Source: Pseudomonas gingeri
GTDB taxonomy: Bacteria; Pseudomonadota; Gammaproteobacteria; Pseudomonadales; Pseudomonadaceae
Length of the DNA stretch: 63,599 bases
Direction of reading: 5' to 3'
Assembly (NCBI RefSeq): GCF_013385635.1
Contig: NZ_JACAPR010000029.1
Location: 1-63,599 of the forward strand
The notes beneath the pieces were generated by a model. It was not told where the DNA came from, ran no database searches, and was given only the letters and a program-made list of their open reading frames with translations. This document shows, in pieces, positions 43,215 to 52,366 of this stretch. Numbering within the stretch: the first letter of the stretch is position 1; every line of letters starts with the position of its first letter. The translations under genes and the position numbers were made by a program.

Positions 43215-44297
43215 TCAATACCCGGTCATTTCCAGATAACCCACGCCCTTCTGGCTGCCGGTAAAACTGATCGGTCCTTCCCAGTAGGGAAACGCGGTGC
43301 CCATCCAGGCATCGTCCCGCAACGGACGGGTGTCGATGCGCAGCTGTTTGCTCGGGATCTGCAGTTGCCACTCCACCGGCAAACGCCGTCCGGCGACATC
43401 GGCCTGTCGTCCCGGTGTCAGCACGATCTCATCGCCCCTGAGCGCTTGGACCTCGCCATCGGCGCTGATCCAGGTGCCGGCGCGATAGCGCTGGCCGTCC
43501 GTCTGCCGGACCTGGAACAGCATGACTTTGGCGCCATCGGCCAGGTGCAGGGAGAACCAGTCCCAGCCCGACTGGTCGGCGGCCAGCGGTTGGCTGCTCC
43601 ACTCGCGGTCGAGCCACGCCTGCCCCGTTACCCGGACCTCACGACCGTCGACCTGCAGGCTGCCGCTCACTTGGAAATACGGCTGGCTGTAGTACCACGA
43701 CGCCTGTCCCTTGCCGGACTTCAGGCTGTAGCCGTGGTCGCCCTGTAACACCAGCGGGCGCTCGCTGCGCAGGTTCAGCCGGTAGGCGAAGTCACTGCCG
43801 TGGGCCGCCAGTTGCATATCGCCCAGGCCCTGGTTGAGCGATGACCGGGCGTGAAACTGCCAGTCGTCGATCCAGGCCTTCAAGGGCTCGGCCTCCACCC
43901 CGGCTGTGCCTACCCCGCCGCGAGCGAGGGCCTGGGCGTAGTGATGGCCGTGCTCGCTGGTCAAAGCCGCATGGCCCATCCATAAGGTCGGCTCGCTCCA
44001 GCCGGTCAACTTGCCGGGCACCTGCAAGGCATTGCGGAACAGGGTCCATTGCACGCCGTAGGAATGGCCCTCGGCATCCTTGAGGTTGGCGGTGACATAC
44101 CACCACTCGATGCGGTAGTCGCCGTGCGCACCGTGATCACGAGGAAACACCAGGGGTTGGCCGGGCAACACCTGGGCGTACCCGGCGGCGTTCGAACCGA
44201 GCCCGGCAAAACCTTCGGGCTCGGCCTGCTGTTGATCGCAACCAAGCAACAGCAGGCCGAGCCACACCAGCAACAGCCTCCTAGCGTTCATTGGCAA
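43215..44297 (-). CDS. AttH / CrtC-like secreted lipoprotein
   Basis: 360 residues with a lipobox (LLLVWLGLLLLGC). The body is the lipocalin-like AttH/hydroxyneurosporene-synthase fold: FPRDHGAHGDYRIEWWYVTA near the start, WMGHAAL, a DREWSSQP motif and a C-terminal WEGPISFTG. Its start overlaps the end of the permease gene by 17 bp. With the two upstream genes it matches the AttEFGH type of ABC export system, where AttH is the secreted component. The substrate is unknown. Confidence 0.8.
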   Translation of the reverse strand: MPMNARRLLLVWLGLLLLGCDQQQAEPEGFAGLGSNAAGYAQVLPGQPLVFPRDHGAHGDYRIEWWYVTANLKDAEGHSYGVQWTLFRNALQVPGKLTGWSEPTLWMGHAALTSEHGHHYAQALARGGVGTAGVEAEPLKAWIDDWQFHARSSLNQGLGDMQLAAHGSDFAYRLNLRSERPLVLQGDHGYSLKSGKGQASWYYSQPYFQVSGSLQVDGREVRVTGQAWLDREWSSQPLAADQSGWDWFSLHLADGAKVMLFQVRQTDGQRYRAGTWISADGEVQALRGDEIVLTPGRQADVAGRRLPVEWQLQIPSKQLRIDTRPLRDDAWMGTAFPYWEGPISFTGSQKGVGYLEMTGY

Positions 44298-46770
44298 AGG
44301 TCCTCAACAGTTCCACCGGCCGCACCCGCAGCAGTTTCCACAACGGCCAGGCGGCAGCGACCAGGGTCACCACCAGCGCCAGCACCGACAGTTGCAGCAA
44401 CTGCCAGGGAAAGACCTGCATCGGCAGGCGCCAGCCGAAGGCCTGGACATTCACCACCGCCACCAGGCACCAGGCCAGCGCCAACCCCAGGGGAATCGCC
44501 AGCAGCAAGGTGATCGAGGCCAGCAGCAGGGTCTGCCCCAGGCTCAGCAACAATAGTTGCCGGCGGGCGACACCCAACGCCCACAGCGGCGCCAGTTGCC
44601 CCAGGCGACTTTCGCTCAAGCTCAGCAGGCTGATGAACAACGCCACGCCGGCCACGCCCAGGGTCAGGCTGTTGAGGGCCGCGGTCGCCGCGAAGGTGCG
44701 TTCGAAGACCTTGCCGGCGGCGTCCTTGAGTTCGCTCTGGTCGATCAGATGGGCCTCGTCGAAGTGGAAGGCCTGCTGCAACTCGCGCTTGAGCGGCGCC
44801 ACGGCCTCGGGCTCTGCCAGCAAGCTGTAGCGACTCGGCCGCAGGCCCGGCCAATGGGCTTGCAGGGCCAGGCCTTCGAGCAACAGATGGCCCTTGGGAT
44901 TGCCATAGTCGGCGTACACCGCCAGCACCGGCAGCGACCAGTCGCCGCTGGGTGTCGGCAACACCAGGCGCTGGCCGAGGGCAAGCTTGAGGTGGTGTGC
45001 CAGTTGCTCACTGATCATTACGCCCTCACCCGCCGCCCAACGCGGCCAGGCATCGTCACGTGCTTCCAGCAACGGCCAGTGCTGGCGATAGGTGGGCACA
45101 TCGGGTATCCCGCGCACCTGGATCGGCCAGCCTTGCAGGCTGATCTCGGCGTCCCAGCCGGGCAGTACCGCCTGTATATCGGTACGCTCGGCCAGCCAGT
45201 GCTCCAACTGCGCGTCCTGCTCGGGGCCTTGCGGTGTGATGTACAGCTGGGCAGCCAAGCGCTGGTCAAGCCAGTTGGTAAAGGTCTGGCGAAAACCCGA
45301 AGTCATACTGCCCACGCCGATATTCGCGGCCAAGGCCAGCAGCAGCGCCATCAGCGCCAGGCTCAAGGCCGGCAGTTGCTGGCGGCTGTCGGCGATAAAC
45401 CATTGGCTCAAGGGCCGGCGACAGGCCGGCAACACGCCGCTGAGGATGGCGTTCAGGCACACCGGCAGCAGCAAGGCCGCGGCCATCAACAGCGCGGCCA
45501 TCAGGGCAAAACCACTGGTCAGGCTGTCGCCCCAGAAAATACAGGTCAGCACCACCAGGGCCAGCAATCCGGCCAGCCGGGCCTGCTGGCGCAAGCGCCG
45601 GGCCTGTGCCGAACGCCAGGCTTCAGCCTGGGCCAGCGCCAGCAACGGCAGGCGCGCGGCCCGCCAGACACTGCCGGCCCCCGCGAGCAAGGCACCGCCC
45701 AGGGACAGGCCGAGACCCGCCAGCCAGTCGCCCGGTGGCAGGTTCAGGCTGCCGGCCACTTCGGCGCCATACAGACCGCGCAGGCTGGCCGCCACATCCG
45801 GCAGCAGCAGGCTCGCCAGGCCATAGCCGCTGACCACGCCGAGCACGCCGCCCACCAGGGCAAACCCCAGCAGTTCCACGGTCAAGGCACTGAGCAGGCA
45901 ACGGGCGCTGACGCCGCAGGAACGCAGGGTCCGCAGCAGGCCACGACGCTGTTCCAGGGCCAGGCCGATAGCGCCGTGGACGATAAACAGCCCGACGATA
46001 AACGCCAGGAATCCCAGCGCGCTGAGATTGAGGTGAAAGCTCTCGGTCAGGCGCGCCAGGTCACTTTCATCACCCGGAGCCTGCAAGCGCAAACGGCTCA
46101 CCAGGTCCGCCGGCAAACTCGGGTTGCCGCGAGCAAAGTCCGTCGCCAGCAACAACTGCGAAAGCTGTCCCGGCCTATTCAGTACCCGTTGCGCGGCCCC
46201 GATATCCATCAGCAGCAGGCCCGGCGGCAGTTGCGCACGCAGGGCCAGTGGCGGCAATAACTCCCCTTCAGGGCCCCGGGGACGATCGCCGACCTTCAAG
46301 CCCAAACGTTGCAAGGTGTCGAGTGCCACCCAGGTCTGTCCCGGTACGCCGATAAACGCCAGTAACTGCGCGCTGTCCACGGCCTCACCGGCCAGACTGC
46401 TGCCCTGGGGCAGGCTGACCGGGTCGATGCCCAGTACCTGCAAGCGCTGCACATGTCCCGGATGCCGGGGATCGTCCAGCTCCAGCCGGCCTTGCAACAG
46501 CGGTGAAACCGGCCAGCCCGCCAAGCGCAACTGGACAAACAGTTGCTGCTCGAAGCGCTCGCCGTCGCGGCTGACCAGTCGATAAGGCGCCGCCCCGCCG
46601 ATCAACTGGCTGGCCCGCGCGTAACTCTCCCGCGCCTGACTGTTGAGGGCCTGCACGCCGGTCAACAAGGCAGTCGCCAACCACAGGCCGGCCAGCACGC
46701 TGCACAACTGCACGCGATGACGCCACCAGTGGCTGAGCAGCGCGCGCAAGGCCCAGTAGAAAGTCCTCAT
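44281..46770 (-). CDS. ABC transporter permease, FtsX/MacB-type (AttFG-like)
   Basis: 829 residues with one N-terminal helix, a large extracytoplasmic domain, three helices around 255-370, a mid-protein helix group (about 395-490), another extracytoplasmic domain and three C-terminal helices. This is the double FtsX layout of permeases that act on the outer face. It overlaps the ATPase stop by 4 bp and the lipoprotein start by 17 bp, forming a three-gene operon read leftwards. Confidence 0.85.
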   Translation of the reverse strand: MRTFYWALRALLSHWWRHRVQLCSVLAGLWLATALLTGVQALNSQARESYARASQLIGGAAPYRLVSRDGERFEQQLFVQLRLAGWPVSPLLQGRLELDDPRHPGHVQRLQVLGIDPVSLPQGSSLAGEAVDSAQLLAFIGVPGQTWVALDTLQRLGLKVGDRPRGPEGELLPPLALRAQLPPGLLLMDIGAAQRVLNRPGQLSQLLLATDFARGNPSLPADLVSRLRLQAPGDESDLARLTESFHLNLSALGFLAFIVGLFIVHGAIGLALEQRRGLLRTLRSCGVSARCLLSALTVELLGFALVGGVLGVVSGYGLASLLLPDVAASLRGLYGAEVAGSLNLPPGDWLAGLGLSLGGALLAGAGSVWRAARLPLLALAQAEAWRSAQARRLRQQARLAGLLALVVLTCIFWGDSLTSGFALMAALLMAAALLLPVCLNAILSGVLPACRRPLSQWFIADSRQQLPALSLALMALLLALAANIGVGSMTSGFRQTFTNWLDQRLAAQLYITPQGPEQDAQLEHWLAERTDIQAVLPGWDAEISLQGWPIQVRGIPDVPTYRQHWPLLEARDDAWPRWAAGEGVMISEQLAHHLKLALGQRLVLPTPSGDWSLPVLAVYADYGNPKGHLLLEGLALQAHWPGLRPSRYSLLAEPEAVAPLKRELQQAFHFDEAHLIDQSELKDAAGKVFERTFAATAALNSLTLGVAGVALFISLLSLSESRLGQLAPLWALGVARRQLLLLSLGQTLLLASITLLLAIPLGLALAWCLVAVVNVQAFGWRLPMQVFPWQLLQLSVLALVVTLVAAAWPLWKLLRVRPVELLRTFANER

Positions 46771-47435
46771 GCCCCCGACAGCTCGCTCAGACGGCCATTG
46801 TGCAAGCGCACCCGACGTTGCAATTGGGCAGCCATGCGCTCGCTGTGGGTGACCATCAGCAGGCTGGTGCCGTGGTCGACCAGCAGGTCCAGCAGCAACC
46901 CCAGCACTTCGTCGCTGGTGCTCTCGTCGAGGCTGCCGGTGGGTTCGTCGGCGAGCAGCAACGGCGGTTTTGCGGCCAGGGCCCGGCCCAGGGCCACACG
47001 CTGCTGCTGGCCGCCGGACAGTTGCTCGGGATAGCGCGACAGTGTCTGCGTCAGGCCGAGGCGCTCCACCAGTTCATCCTGCCAGCGCGGGTCATGCCGA
47101 CCGGCCAGGCGGGCCTGGAAGGCCAGGTTGTCGGCCACGGTCAGGCTGGGAATCAGGTTGAACTGCTGGAAGATCAGGCCGATATCGTGGCGCCGCCAGC
47201 TCGCCAATTGGGCTTCGTTCAATTGGCACAGATCACGCCCGGCGATTTCTATCGCCCCGGCATCGGCCCGATCCAGCCCGGCCACCAGATGCAGCAAGGT
47301 GCTCTTGCCACTGCCGGATTCGCCCATCAGCGCCAGGCTCGCCCCCTGCTCCAGTTCCAGGTCGACGCCCTGCAACACCGCCAGCGGCCCCTGGGCGGTG
47401 GCGTAGGCTTTGCTCAGCCCGCGAATACGCAACAT
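46767..47435 (-). CDS. ABC transporter ATP-binding protein (LolD/AttE-like)
   Basis: 222 residues from ATG at 47435. Walker A GESGSGKS, signature LSGGQQQRVALGRALA, Walker B LLLADEPTGSLD and the switch His in VTHS are all present. It is the energising subunit for the FtsX-type permease next to it. The two start-like codons upstream (47447) have no ribosome site; GAGGTT precedes 47435. Confidence 0.9.
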   Translation of the reverse strand: MLRIRGLSKAYATAQGPLAVLQGVDLELEQGASLALMGESGSGKSTLLHLVAGLDRADAGAIEIAGRDLCQLNEAQLASWRRHDIGLIFQQFNLIPSLTVADNLAFQARLAGRHDPRWQDELVERLGLTQTLSRYPEQLSGGQQQRVALGRALAAKPPLLLADEPTGSLDESTSDEVLGLLLDLLVDHGTSLLMVTHSERMAAQLQRRVRLHNGRLSELSGA

Positions 47436-47535
47436 CGATAACCTCACTCAAGACAAAGCCCGACCGACGAATCGCCGGGGCGGGCTTCACGATGACTGCT
47501 GTTATAGGCTAGCGCGGGTGTTTTTGCACCGTCGA

Positions 47536-47952
47536 TCAATCGGGGAAGTTGGCTTTCAGTGCCGCCAGGCCACCGCTGTAGATGCCGTGGAACAGCGCCA
47601 CCACTTCCTCTTCGCTGACGCCAACCGGGGTGAAAATCCCGGCCCATTCGACAATCGCCGTCTGCGGAGTGCTGCCCTCGCGTACCTGCAGGGTCGCCAG
47701 GTAGTCGGTAGCGGGAAACGGTGCCTGCTCGATGGAATAGCTATAACGCCGGGCGCGGTTATCGAAGGCCTCCAGGCGCTCGACCACGGTGCCGCCATCG
47801 GCGGTGTGCAGCGTACGCACCCGCCCGCCTTCGCTCAGGCTGCTCCGGGGAATGAACGGCAGCCAGTCGGGCAGCGAATCGAAGCCGCCCATCAATTGCC
47901 AGACCTGCTCGGGTGTCGCGGGGATTTCAATCGTAACGGATGTTGCAGCCAT
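47536..47952 (-). CDS. SRPBCC family protein
   Basis: 138 residues. SVTIEIPATPEQVWQLMGGF, then DWLPFIPRSSLSEGGRVRTL and the closing helix EEEVVALFHGIYSGGLAALK give the helix-grip fold of START/polyketide-cyclase-like ligand-binding proteins. It follows the SDR gene by 20 bp on the same strand, so it may act on the same small molecule. Confidence 0.8.
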   Translation of the reverse strand: MAATSVTIEIPATPEQVWQLMGGFDSLPDWLPFIPRSSLSEGGRVRTLHTADGGTVVERLEAFDNRARRYSYSIEQAPFPATDYLATLQVREGSTPQTAIVEWAGIFTPVGVSEEEVVALFHGIYSGGLAALKANFPD

Positions 47953-47972
47953 GAAAACTCTCCGGAAAATGC

Positions 47973-48770
47973 CTAGATAGCCAGGCTATCGACAACACCG
48001 CCATCGACCCGCAGGGCGGCACCGGTGGTGGCGGAAGACAGCGGTGAAGCGAGGTACACCGCCAGGTTGGCCACCTCCTCCACATCCGCTGCCCGCTGGA
48101 TGATCGAGGTCGGCCGCGCGGCCTTGACGAACACATCGGCCTCGTCCCGGGCACTGCGTCCCGAGGCGGCGGTGGCGTCCTTGAGCATCTCTTCCAGGCC
48201 GTCGGTAAAGGTCGGCCCGGGGAGGATCGCGTTGACCGTCACGCCACTGCCCGCCAGGCGCTTGGCCAGGCCATGGGAGACGGCCAGGTTGGCGCTTTTG
48301 GTGACACCGTAGTTGATCATATCGGCGGGAGTGGCGATACCCGATTCGGAGGAGACGAACAGCACCCGTCCCCAGCCGCGCTTGACCATCGCCGGGGTAT
48401 AGTGCCGCGACAGGCGCACGCCCGAGATCACATTGACCTCGTAGAAACGCGTCCATTCTTCATCCGGAGTGTCGAAGAAATCGACATCGTTGAAGATCCC
48501 CAGGTTGTTGACCAGGATATCGGCGTCCGGCTCGGCCTTGAACAGCGCCTCGGCACCCGCGGCCGTGCCGAGGTCGGCAGCCAGGCCGCGGACCTCGGCC
48601 TCGGGATGGGCGGCGAGAATGACCGCGATGGCCTCGTCGACCTTGGCCTGCTGGCGGCCGACGATCACCACTGTTGCGCCGGCGCCCGCCAGGCCCTTGC
48701 CGATCCCCAGGCCGATACCGGCGGTGGAGCCACTGACAATGGCGACCTTGTTGGAAAGATTGATCTGCAT
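47973..48770 (-). CDS. Short-chain dehydrogenase/reductase
   Basis: 265 residues. The Rossmann motif VSGSTAGIGLGIG, NNLGI in place of NNAG, Ser in VSSESG, and the YGVTKSAN catalytic Tyr-x3-Lys show an active classical SDR. Substrate unknown. Probably cotranscribed with the SRPBCC gene. The gap 48771-48881 holds a REP-like palindrome (about 48818-48846, GTAGGAGCCCGGCTTGCCGG). Confidence 0.88.
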   Translation of the reverse strand: MQINLSNKVAIVSGSTAGIGLGIGKGLAGAGATVVIVGRQQAKVDEAIAVILAAHPEAEVRGLAADLGTAAGAEALFKAEPDADILVNNLGIFNDVDFFDTPDEEWTRFYEVNVISGVRLSRHYTPAMVKRGWGRVLFVSSESGIATPADMINYGVTKSANLAVSHGLAKRLAGSGVTVNAILPGPTFTDGLEEMLKDATAASGRSARDEADVFVKAARPTSIIQRAADVEEVANLAVYLASPLSSATTGAALRVDGGVVDSLAI

Positions 48771-48881
48771 ATGAACCTCGATTGAATGAATAAAGCGATA
48801 TCAAGCCGAACACCGACCCTGTAGGAGCCCGGCTTGCCGGCGAAGAGGCCCGTGAAGCCGCTGGAAGCTTCACAGGTTACC

Positions 48882-48989
48882 GATCGTTCCCACGCTCCGC
48901 GTGGGCATGCCTCTAGGGACGCTCCGCGTCCGTTCTTGTGACGCAGAGCGTCACGGGCTGCATTCCCACGCGGAGCGTGGGAACGATCA
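48882..48989. repeat. Palindromic repeat with 24-bp inverted ends
   Basis: Begins GATCGTTCCCACGCTCCGCG and ends with its inverse. Inner palindromes are ACGCTCCGCGT and GTGACGCAGAGCGTCAC. The half at 48945-48989 recurs at 40173-40222. It is a dispersed Pseudomonas repeat without coding potential. Confidence 0.75.
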
Positions 48990-49008
48990 TCGGGGCTTTC
49001 CCGTTCTG

Positions 49009-50019
49009 TCAGCTCAGCGGCAACGGCGCGTTACCCGCCACCAGTCCGGCGCTGCGCAAGGCCTGCCAGAATTCGGCCGGGATCTTGGCCTGCAACGCCG
49101 CCACATCCTCGGCAATCCGCCCTGGCCGGCTCGACCCCGGAATCACCGCTGCCACTGCCGGGTTGGCCAGGGAGAACTGCAACGCCGCAGCCTTGATGTC
49201 CACGCCGAAGTCCCGGGCAATCGCCTTGATCCGTTCAACTTTAGCCAGAATCTGCGGCGACGCCGGCTGGTATTCGAAATTCGTGCCTCCGGCCAGCACA
49301 CCGGAGCTGTAGGGACCGCCGACGACGATATCGACGTTCTGCGCCGCCGCCTCCGGCATCAGCCGCTGCAAGGCACGCTCATGGTCCAGCAGGGTGTAGC
49401 GGCCAGCCAGGAGGAAACCGTCCGGCTGTGCCTCGGTCAGTTGCAGGGTCAGTTCGCACGGCTCGACCTTGTTCACCCCCAGGCCCCAGGCCTTGATCAC
49501 GCCTTCTTCACGCAGGCGGGTCAGCACCCGGAACGCCCCCTTGCGGGCCACATTGAAGTACTCCAGCCACTCGTCGCCATAGAAGTCCTGGGCGATATCG
49601 TGGACCCAGACGATATCCAGCCGGTCGGTGCCCAGGCGCTTGAGGCTGTCCTCGATGGAGCGCAGCGTGGCATCGGCGGAGTAGTCGTTGACGATCTTGT
49701 TCGGCCGACCATGGGCGAACACCCCGGCCTTCTCGCCCAGGTCACGGGCGGCGACGTCTTCGACTTCGTCGAGGATCACCCGACCGACCTTGCTGCTCAG
49801 TACGTACTGGTCCCGTGGATATCTGGCCAGCGCTTCGCCGAGGCGGATCTCCGACAGCCCGGAGCCGTAGAACGGCGCGGTGTCGAAGTAACGCACGCCC
49901 TGGGCCCAGACCGCATCGACGGTGGCCTGCGCTTCGTCTTCGGGGATCGCGCGGAACATGTTGCCCAGGGGGGCGGTGCCAAAACCGAGGACGCCCGGCA
50001 GCAGATTTTTCAGACTCAT
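49009..50019 (-). CDS. Aldo/keto reductase
   Basis: 336 residues. The start LLPGVLGFGTAPLGNMFRAI, the catalytic Asp/Tyr in YFDTAPFYGSGLSE, the Lys in LSSKVG and the WVHD His form the AKR tetrad. The sequence resembles the pyridoxal 4-dehydrogenase/aldose-dehydrogenase-like branch. It is transcribed away from a LysR-type gene 144 bp upstream, which likely controls it. Confidence 0.88.
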   Translation of the reverse strand: MSLKNLLPGVLGFGTAPLGNMFRAIPEDEAQATVDAVWAQGVRYFDTAPFYGSGLSEIRLGEALARYPRDQYVLSSKVGRVILDEVEDVAARDLGEKAGVFAHGRPNKIVNDYSADATLRSIEDSLKRLGTDRLDIVWVHDIAQDFYGDEWLEYFNVARKGAFRVLTRLREEGVIKAWGLGVNKVEPCELTLQLTEAQPDGFLLAGRYTLLDHERALQRLMPEAAAQNVDIVVGGPYSSGVLAGGTNFEYQPASPQILAKVERIKAIARDFGVDIKAAALQFSLANPAVAAVIPGSSRPGRIAEDVAALQAKIPAEFWQALRSAGLVAGNAPLPLS

Positions 50020-50163
50020 GATGGATTCCTTCGAATTCAGGTGGGTGGATCGCGGCGGCCTGCCAGCAGCGACGTCGATCGCGGTGTCGGGGCAAATACT
50101 AGGTTGCGGAGTTTTGACCGTCCAAGACATAATTTGTGCAACTTGAGTCCTCTGAGGTCTGAC

Positions 50164-51108
50164 ATGATCGATCTACGCCAGCTCCGCTACTTCGTCGTGG
50201 TTGCCGAGGAAGAGCACGTCGGCCGTGCGGCCGAACGCCTGCACATATCGCAATCGCCCCTCAGCCGGCAGATCGCCCAGTTGGAAGAGCGCCTCGGGTT
50301 GACGCTGTTCGAGCGCAGCCAGCAGCGCATTCGCCTGACCGTCGACGGCCAGACCTTCCTCGCCGAGACCCGCGCCTTCCTGACCCACGCCAATCGCCTG
50401 GAGTCCCTGGGGCGGCGTCTGGGCCGGGGAGAAGAAGGCGGCCTGTGCATCGGCTATATCGAGAACGCCATGCACTCGGGAGTTCTGCCGGATGCCTTGC
50501 GGACCCTGCGCACGGCCCGGCCGGGGGTGCATATCGCGCTGTACAGCCTGAACTCGGCGGAACAATTGGAGGGTCTGCGCCAGCGCAGCCTGGATATTGC
50601 CCTGGTCAGCGAACCGCCGGTGGCGGACGACCCCGACCTGGACAGCGCCCGGGTGCTGGACGACCCGATGCTGCTGGCCCTGCCCGAACAGCATCCATTG
50701 GCCGTGCTCGACGAGCTGCGCCCGGAGCATTTCCCCGGCCAGGAATGGATTGCCGTGCAACATCGGCAAAATGCAGGCAAGCAGGATGACTTCGTCTCGG
50801 CCTGCATCAAGGCCGGCTTCAACCCGGATATCCGCCTGGAAGCCAGCGAACCGCTGACCGCCCTCGGCCTGGTGGCGGCGGGCCTGGGCCTGACGATGAT
50901 CCAGCGCAGCCTGCGGCACAACGCCCCGCAAGGCGTGGTGCTGCGGGAACTGCCGTGGTTGTTCTACACCACTCCGCTGTGGGCCGCCTGGCATCGGATC
51001 AACCTGCGACCGCTGGTGGCGACCTTTCGCGAAGTCCTGGTCAACGACACCTACAGCGTCATGCCATCCCTGGCGACCAGCACCGAGGCCGGCAACGTCC
51101 CGGCGTGA
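50164..51108 (+). CDS. LysR-type transcriptional regulator
   Basis: 314 residues. The N-terminal helix-turn-helix (MIDLRQLRYFVVVAEEEHVG; AAERLHISQSPLSRQIAQLE) is followed by a LysR substrate domain. It is divergent from the aldo/keto reductase, the usual arrangement for regulator and target. The 3' end overlaps the convergent phnP gene by 58 bp. The 144-bp shared promoter region (50020-50163) should contain the LysR site. Confidence 0.9.
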   Translation: MIDLRQLRYFVVVAEEEHVGRAAERLHISQSPLSRQIAQLEERLGLTLFERSQQRIRLTVDGQTFLAETRAFLTHANRLESLGRRLGRGEEGGLCIGYIENAMHSGVLPDALRTLRTARPGVHIALYSLNSAEQLEGLRQRSLDIALVSEPPVADDPDLDSARVLDDPMLLALPEQHPLAVLDELRPEHFPGQEWIAVQHRQNAGKQDDFVSACIKAGFNPDIRLEASEPLTALGLVAAGLGLTMIQRSLRHNAPQGVVLRELPWLFYTTPLWAAWHRINLRPLVATFREVLVNDTYSVMPSLATSTEAGNVPA

Positions 51109-51806
51109 TCCAGCAACCAGGCATCCAGCGTGTGGCCGACATGGGTCAGCACCGCCTGCAGCGGGTTCAACGCGGCAATCGTCGCCAGCGCCAGGTTCAG
51201 GTCGTTGTGATTGCGCGGAGCCTGGGGCTGCGGCGGCATGGAGCAATCCAGCACCAGCAGATCCAGCGGCTGCCGTAGCAGGAAGGCCTCGGTCTCGGCG
51301 GGCAGGCCAACGGTATCGGTGAGATAGGCAACGCGGCGACCCGCGCCTTCCAGCAGATAACCCAGGGTCGGTTTGGAATGCACCAGTGGCAGGGCCGTGA
51401 CGCTCAAAGCCCCCCACTGACGGGTTTCAAAGGCCGCGAACGGCTGGCTGAAATCGAGAATCCCCGGATGCTTGTAGAGGTCCGACAGCCCTTCCGGATC
51501 GGCCGGCCCGTGCACCGGGATCACCAGGCCCTGGCCCCAGCGCAGATGCAGCAAACCCTGGGCGTGATCGGCGTGGTAATGGGTCTGCAGGATGCCGCTG
51601 AAACTGCGCGGCGGAAAACGTTCGGTGAGGTCCGGCAGGCCGCTGTCGATCAGCCAGCGCTGGTCGCCGCACTCCACCAGGGCACTGCACGGCAGGCGCC
51701 GCAGCGCCGGCTGCCGGCGGGCCGCGGTGCAGGCTCGGCAGTCGCAGCCATACACCGGCACCTGGCGTGCATCGCCGGTGCCGAGCAAGGTCAGGCGCAT
51801 GTTCAC
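51051..51806 (-). CDS. phnP: PhnP, cyclic phosphate phosphodiesterase of C-P lyase pathway
   Basis: 251 residues, metallo-beta-lactamase fold. The N-terminal Cys cluster (YGCDCRACTAA) is the structural zinc site, and QTHYHADHAQGL gives the catalytic HxHxDH. It opens 5-phosphoribosyl-1,2-cyclic phosphate, the product of C-P bond cleavage. Last gene of the phn operon. The start overlaps phnN by 4 bp and the 3' end overlaps the LysR gene. Confidence 0.9.
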   Translation of the reverse strand: MNMRLTLLGTGDARQVPVYGCDCRACTAARRQPALRRLPCSALVECGDQRWLIDSGLPDLTERFPPRSFSGILQTHYHADHAQGLLHLRWGQGLVIPVHGPADPEGLSDLYKHPGILDFSQPFAAFETRQWGALSVTALPLVHSKPTLGYLLEGAGRRVAYLTDTVGLPAETEAFLLRQPLDLLVLDCSMPPQPQAPRNHNDLNLALATIAALNPLQAVLTHVGHTLDAWLLDHAGTLPASVLVARDGMTL

Positions 51807-52366
51807 TCCTTGCCGATCAGGGCAAACAACCGGGTCACGGTCTGGCGGATCGGCCCGGAGTTATCGAGCAGCACCAGCGACGGATCATCCGCCGCCAGCA
51901 CGCCGGCCCCCAGGGTGAAATCGGCGTTGCGCGCCAGTCGCGCCTCGATCTCCGGCAACGACTCGCGGCCCCGGGCCAGCAAGCGCTCGCGCAATACCAC
52001 CTGGTCCACGGTCAGCAAGACCACCAACAGGTCGGGATAACGCTCGCGGGCCTGGGGCAGATAGCCACGCGAGCCGTTGACCAACACATCCTGCCCTTCC
52101 TCCAGCCACTGGTCGATCTCCCGGGGAATCCCGTAGAACAGCCCGTTGGCCTTCCAGCTCAAGGCAAAGGCGCCCTGCACCTGCATCGCCGCGAACTGCT
52201 CGGCGCTGACGCCATGGGCGGCCTCGCCGACCGCCTCGGCGGAACGGGTGATGACCCGCCGCACGATACGGCAGCCCCGTTGCGCCAGAGGTTCACGGGC
52301 GGCATCGAGCAGGCTGTCCTTGCCGGAGCCCGAAGGCCCGATGAGATAGATCAACCTGCCCGCCAT
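51803..52366 (-). CDS. phnN: PhnN, ribose 1,5-bisphosphokinase
   Basis: 187 residues with P-loop GPSGSGKDSL. It phosphorylates ribose 1,5-bisphosphate to PRPP, the salvage end of the pathway. Its ATG shares one base with the phnM stop (ATGA-type join). Confidence 0.9.
   Translation of the reverse strand: MAGRLIYLIGPSGSGKDSLLDAAREPLAQRGCRIVRRVITRSAEAVGEAAHGVSAEQFAAMQVQGAFALSWKANGLFYGIPREIDQWLEEGQDVLVNGSRGYLPQARERYPDLLVVLLTVDQVVLRERLLARGRESLPEIEARLARNADFTLGAGVLAADDPSLVLLDNSGPIRQTVTRLFALIGKE

Noticed and set aside
40780..43239. 819-codon plus-strand frame opposite ycaO
   Set aside because: It is a GC-rich antisense shadow of the well-supported OsmC-YcaO gene and covers a clear terminator.
44557..46260. 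567-codon plus-strand frame opposite the ABC permease
   Set aside because: Gln/Arg/His-rich antisense product typical of high-GC shadows. The permease on the other strand has clear membrane helices and operon overlaps.
50173..51417. 414-codon minus-strand frame opposite the LysR gene
   Set aside because: Antisense of an obvious LysR regulator; the product is low-complexity.
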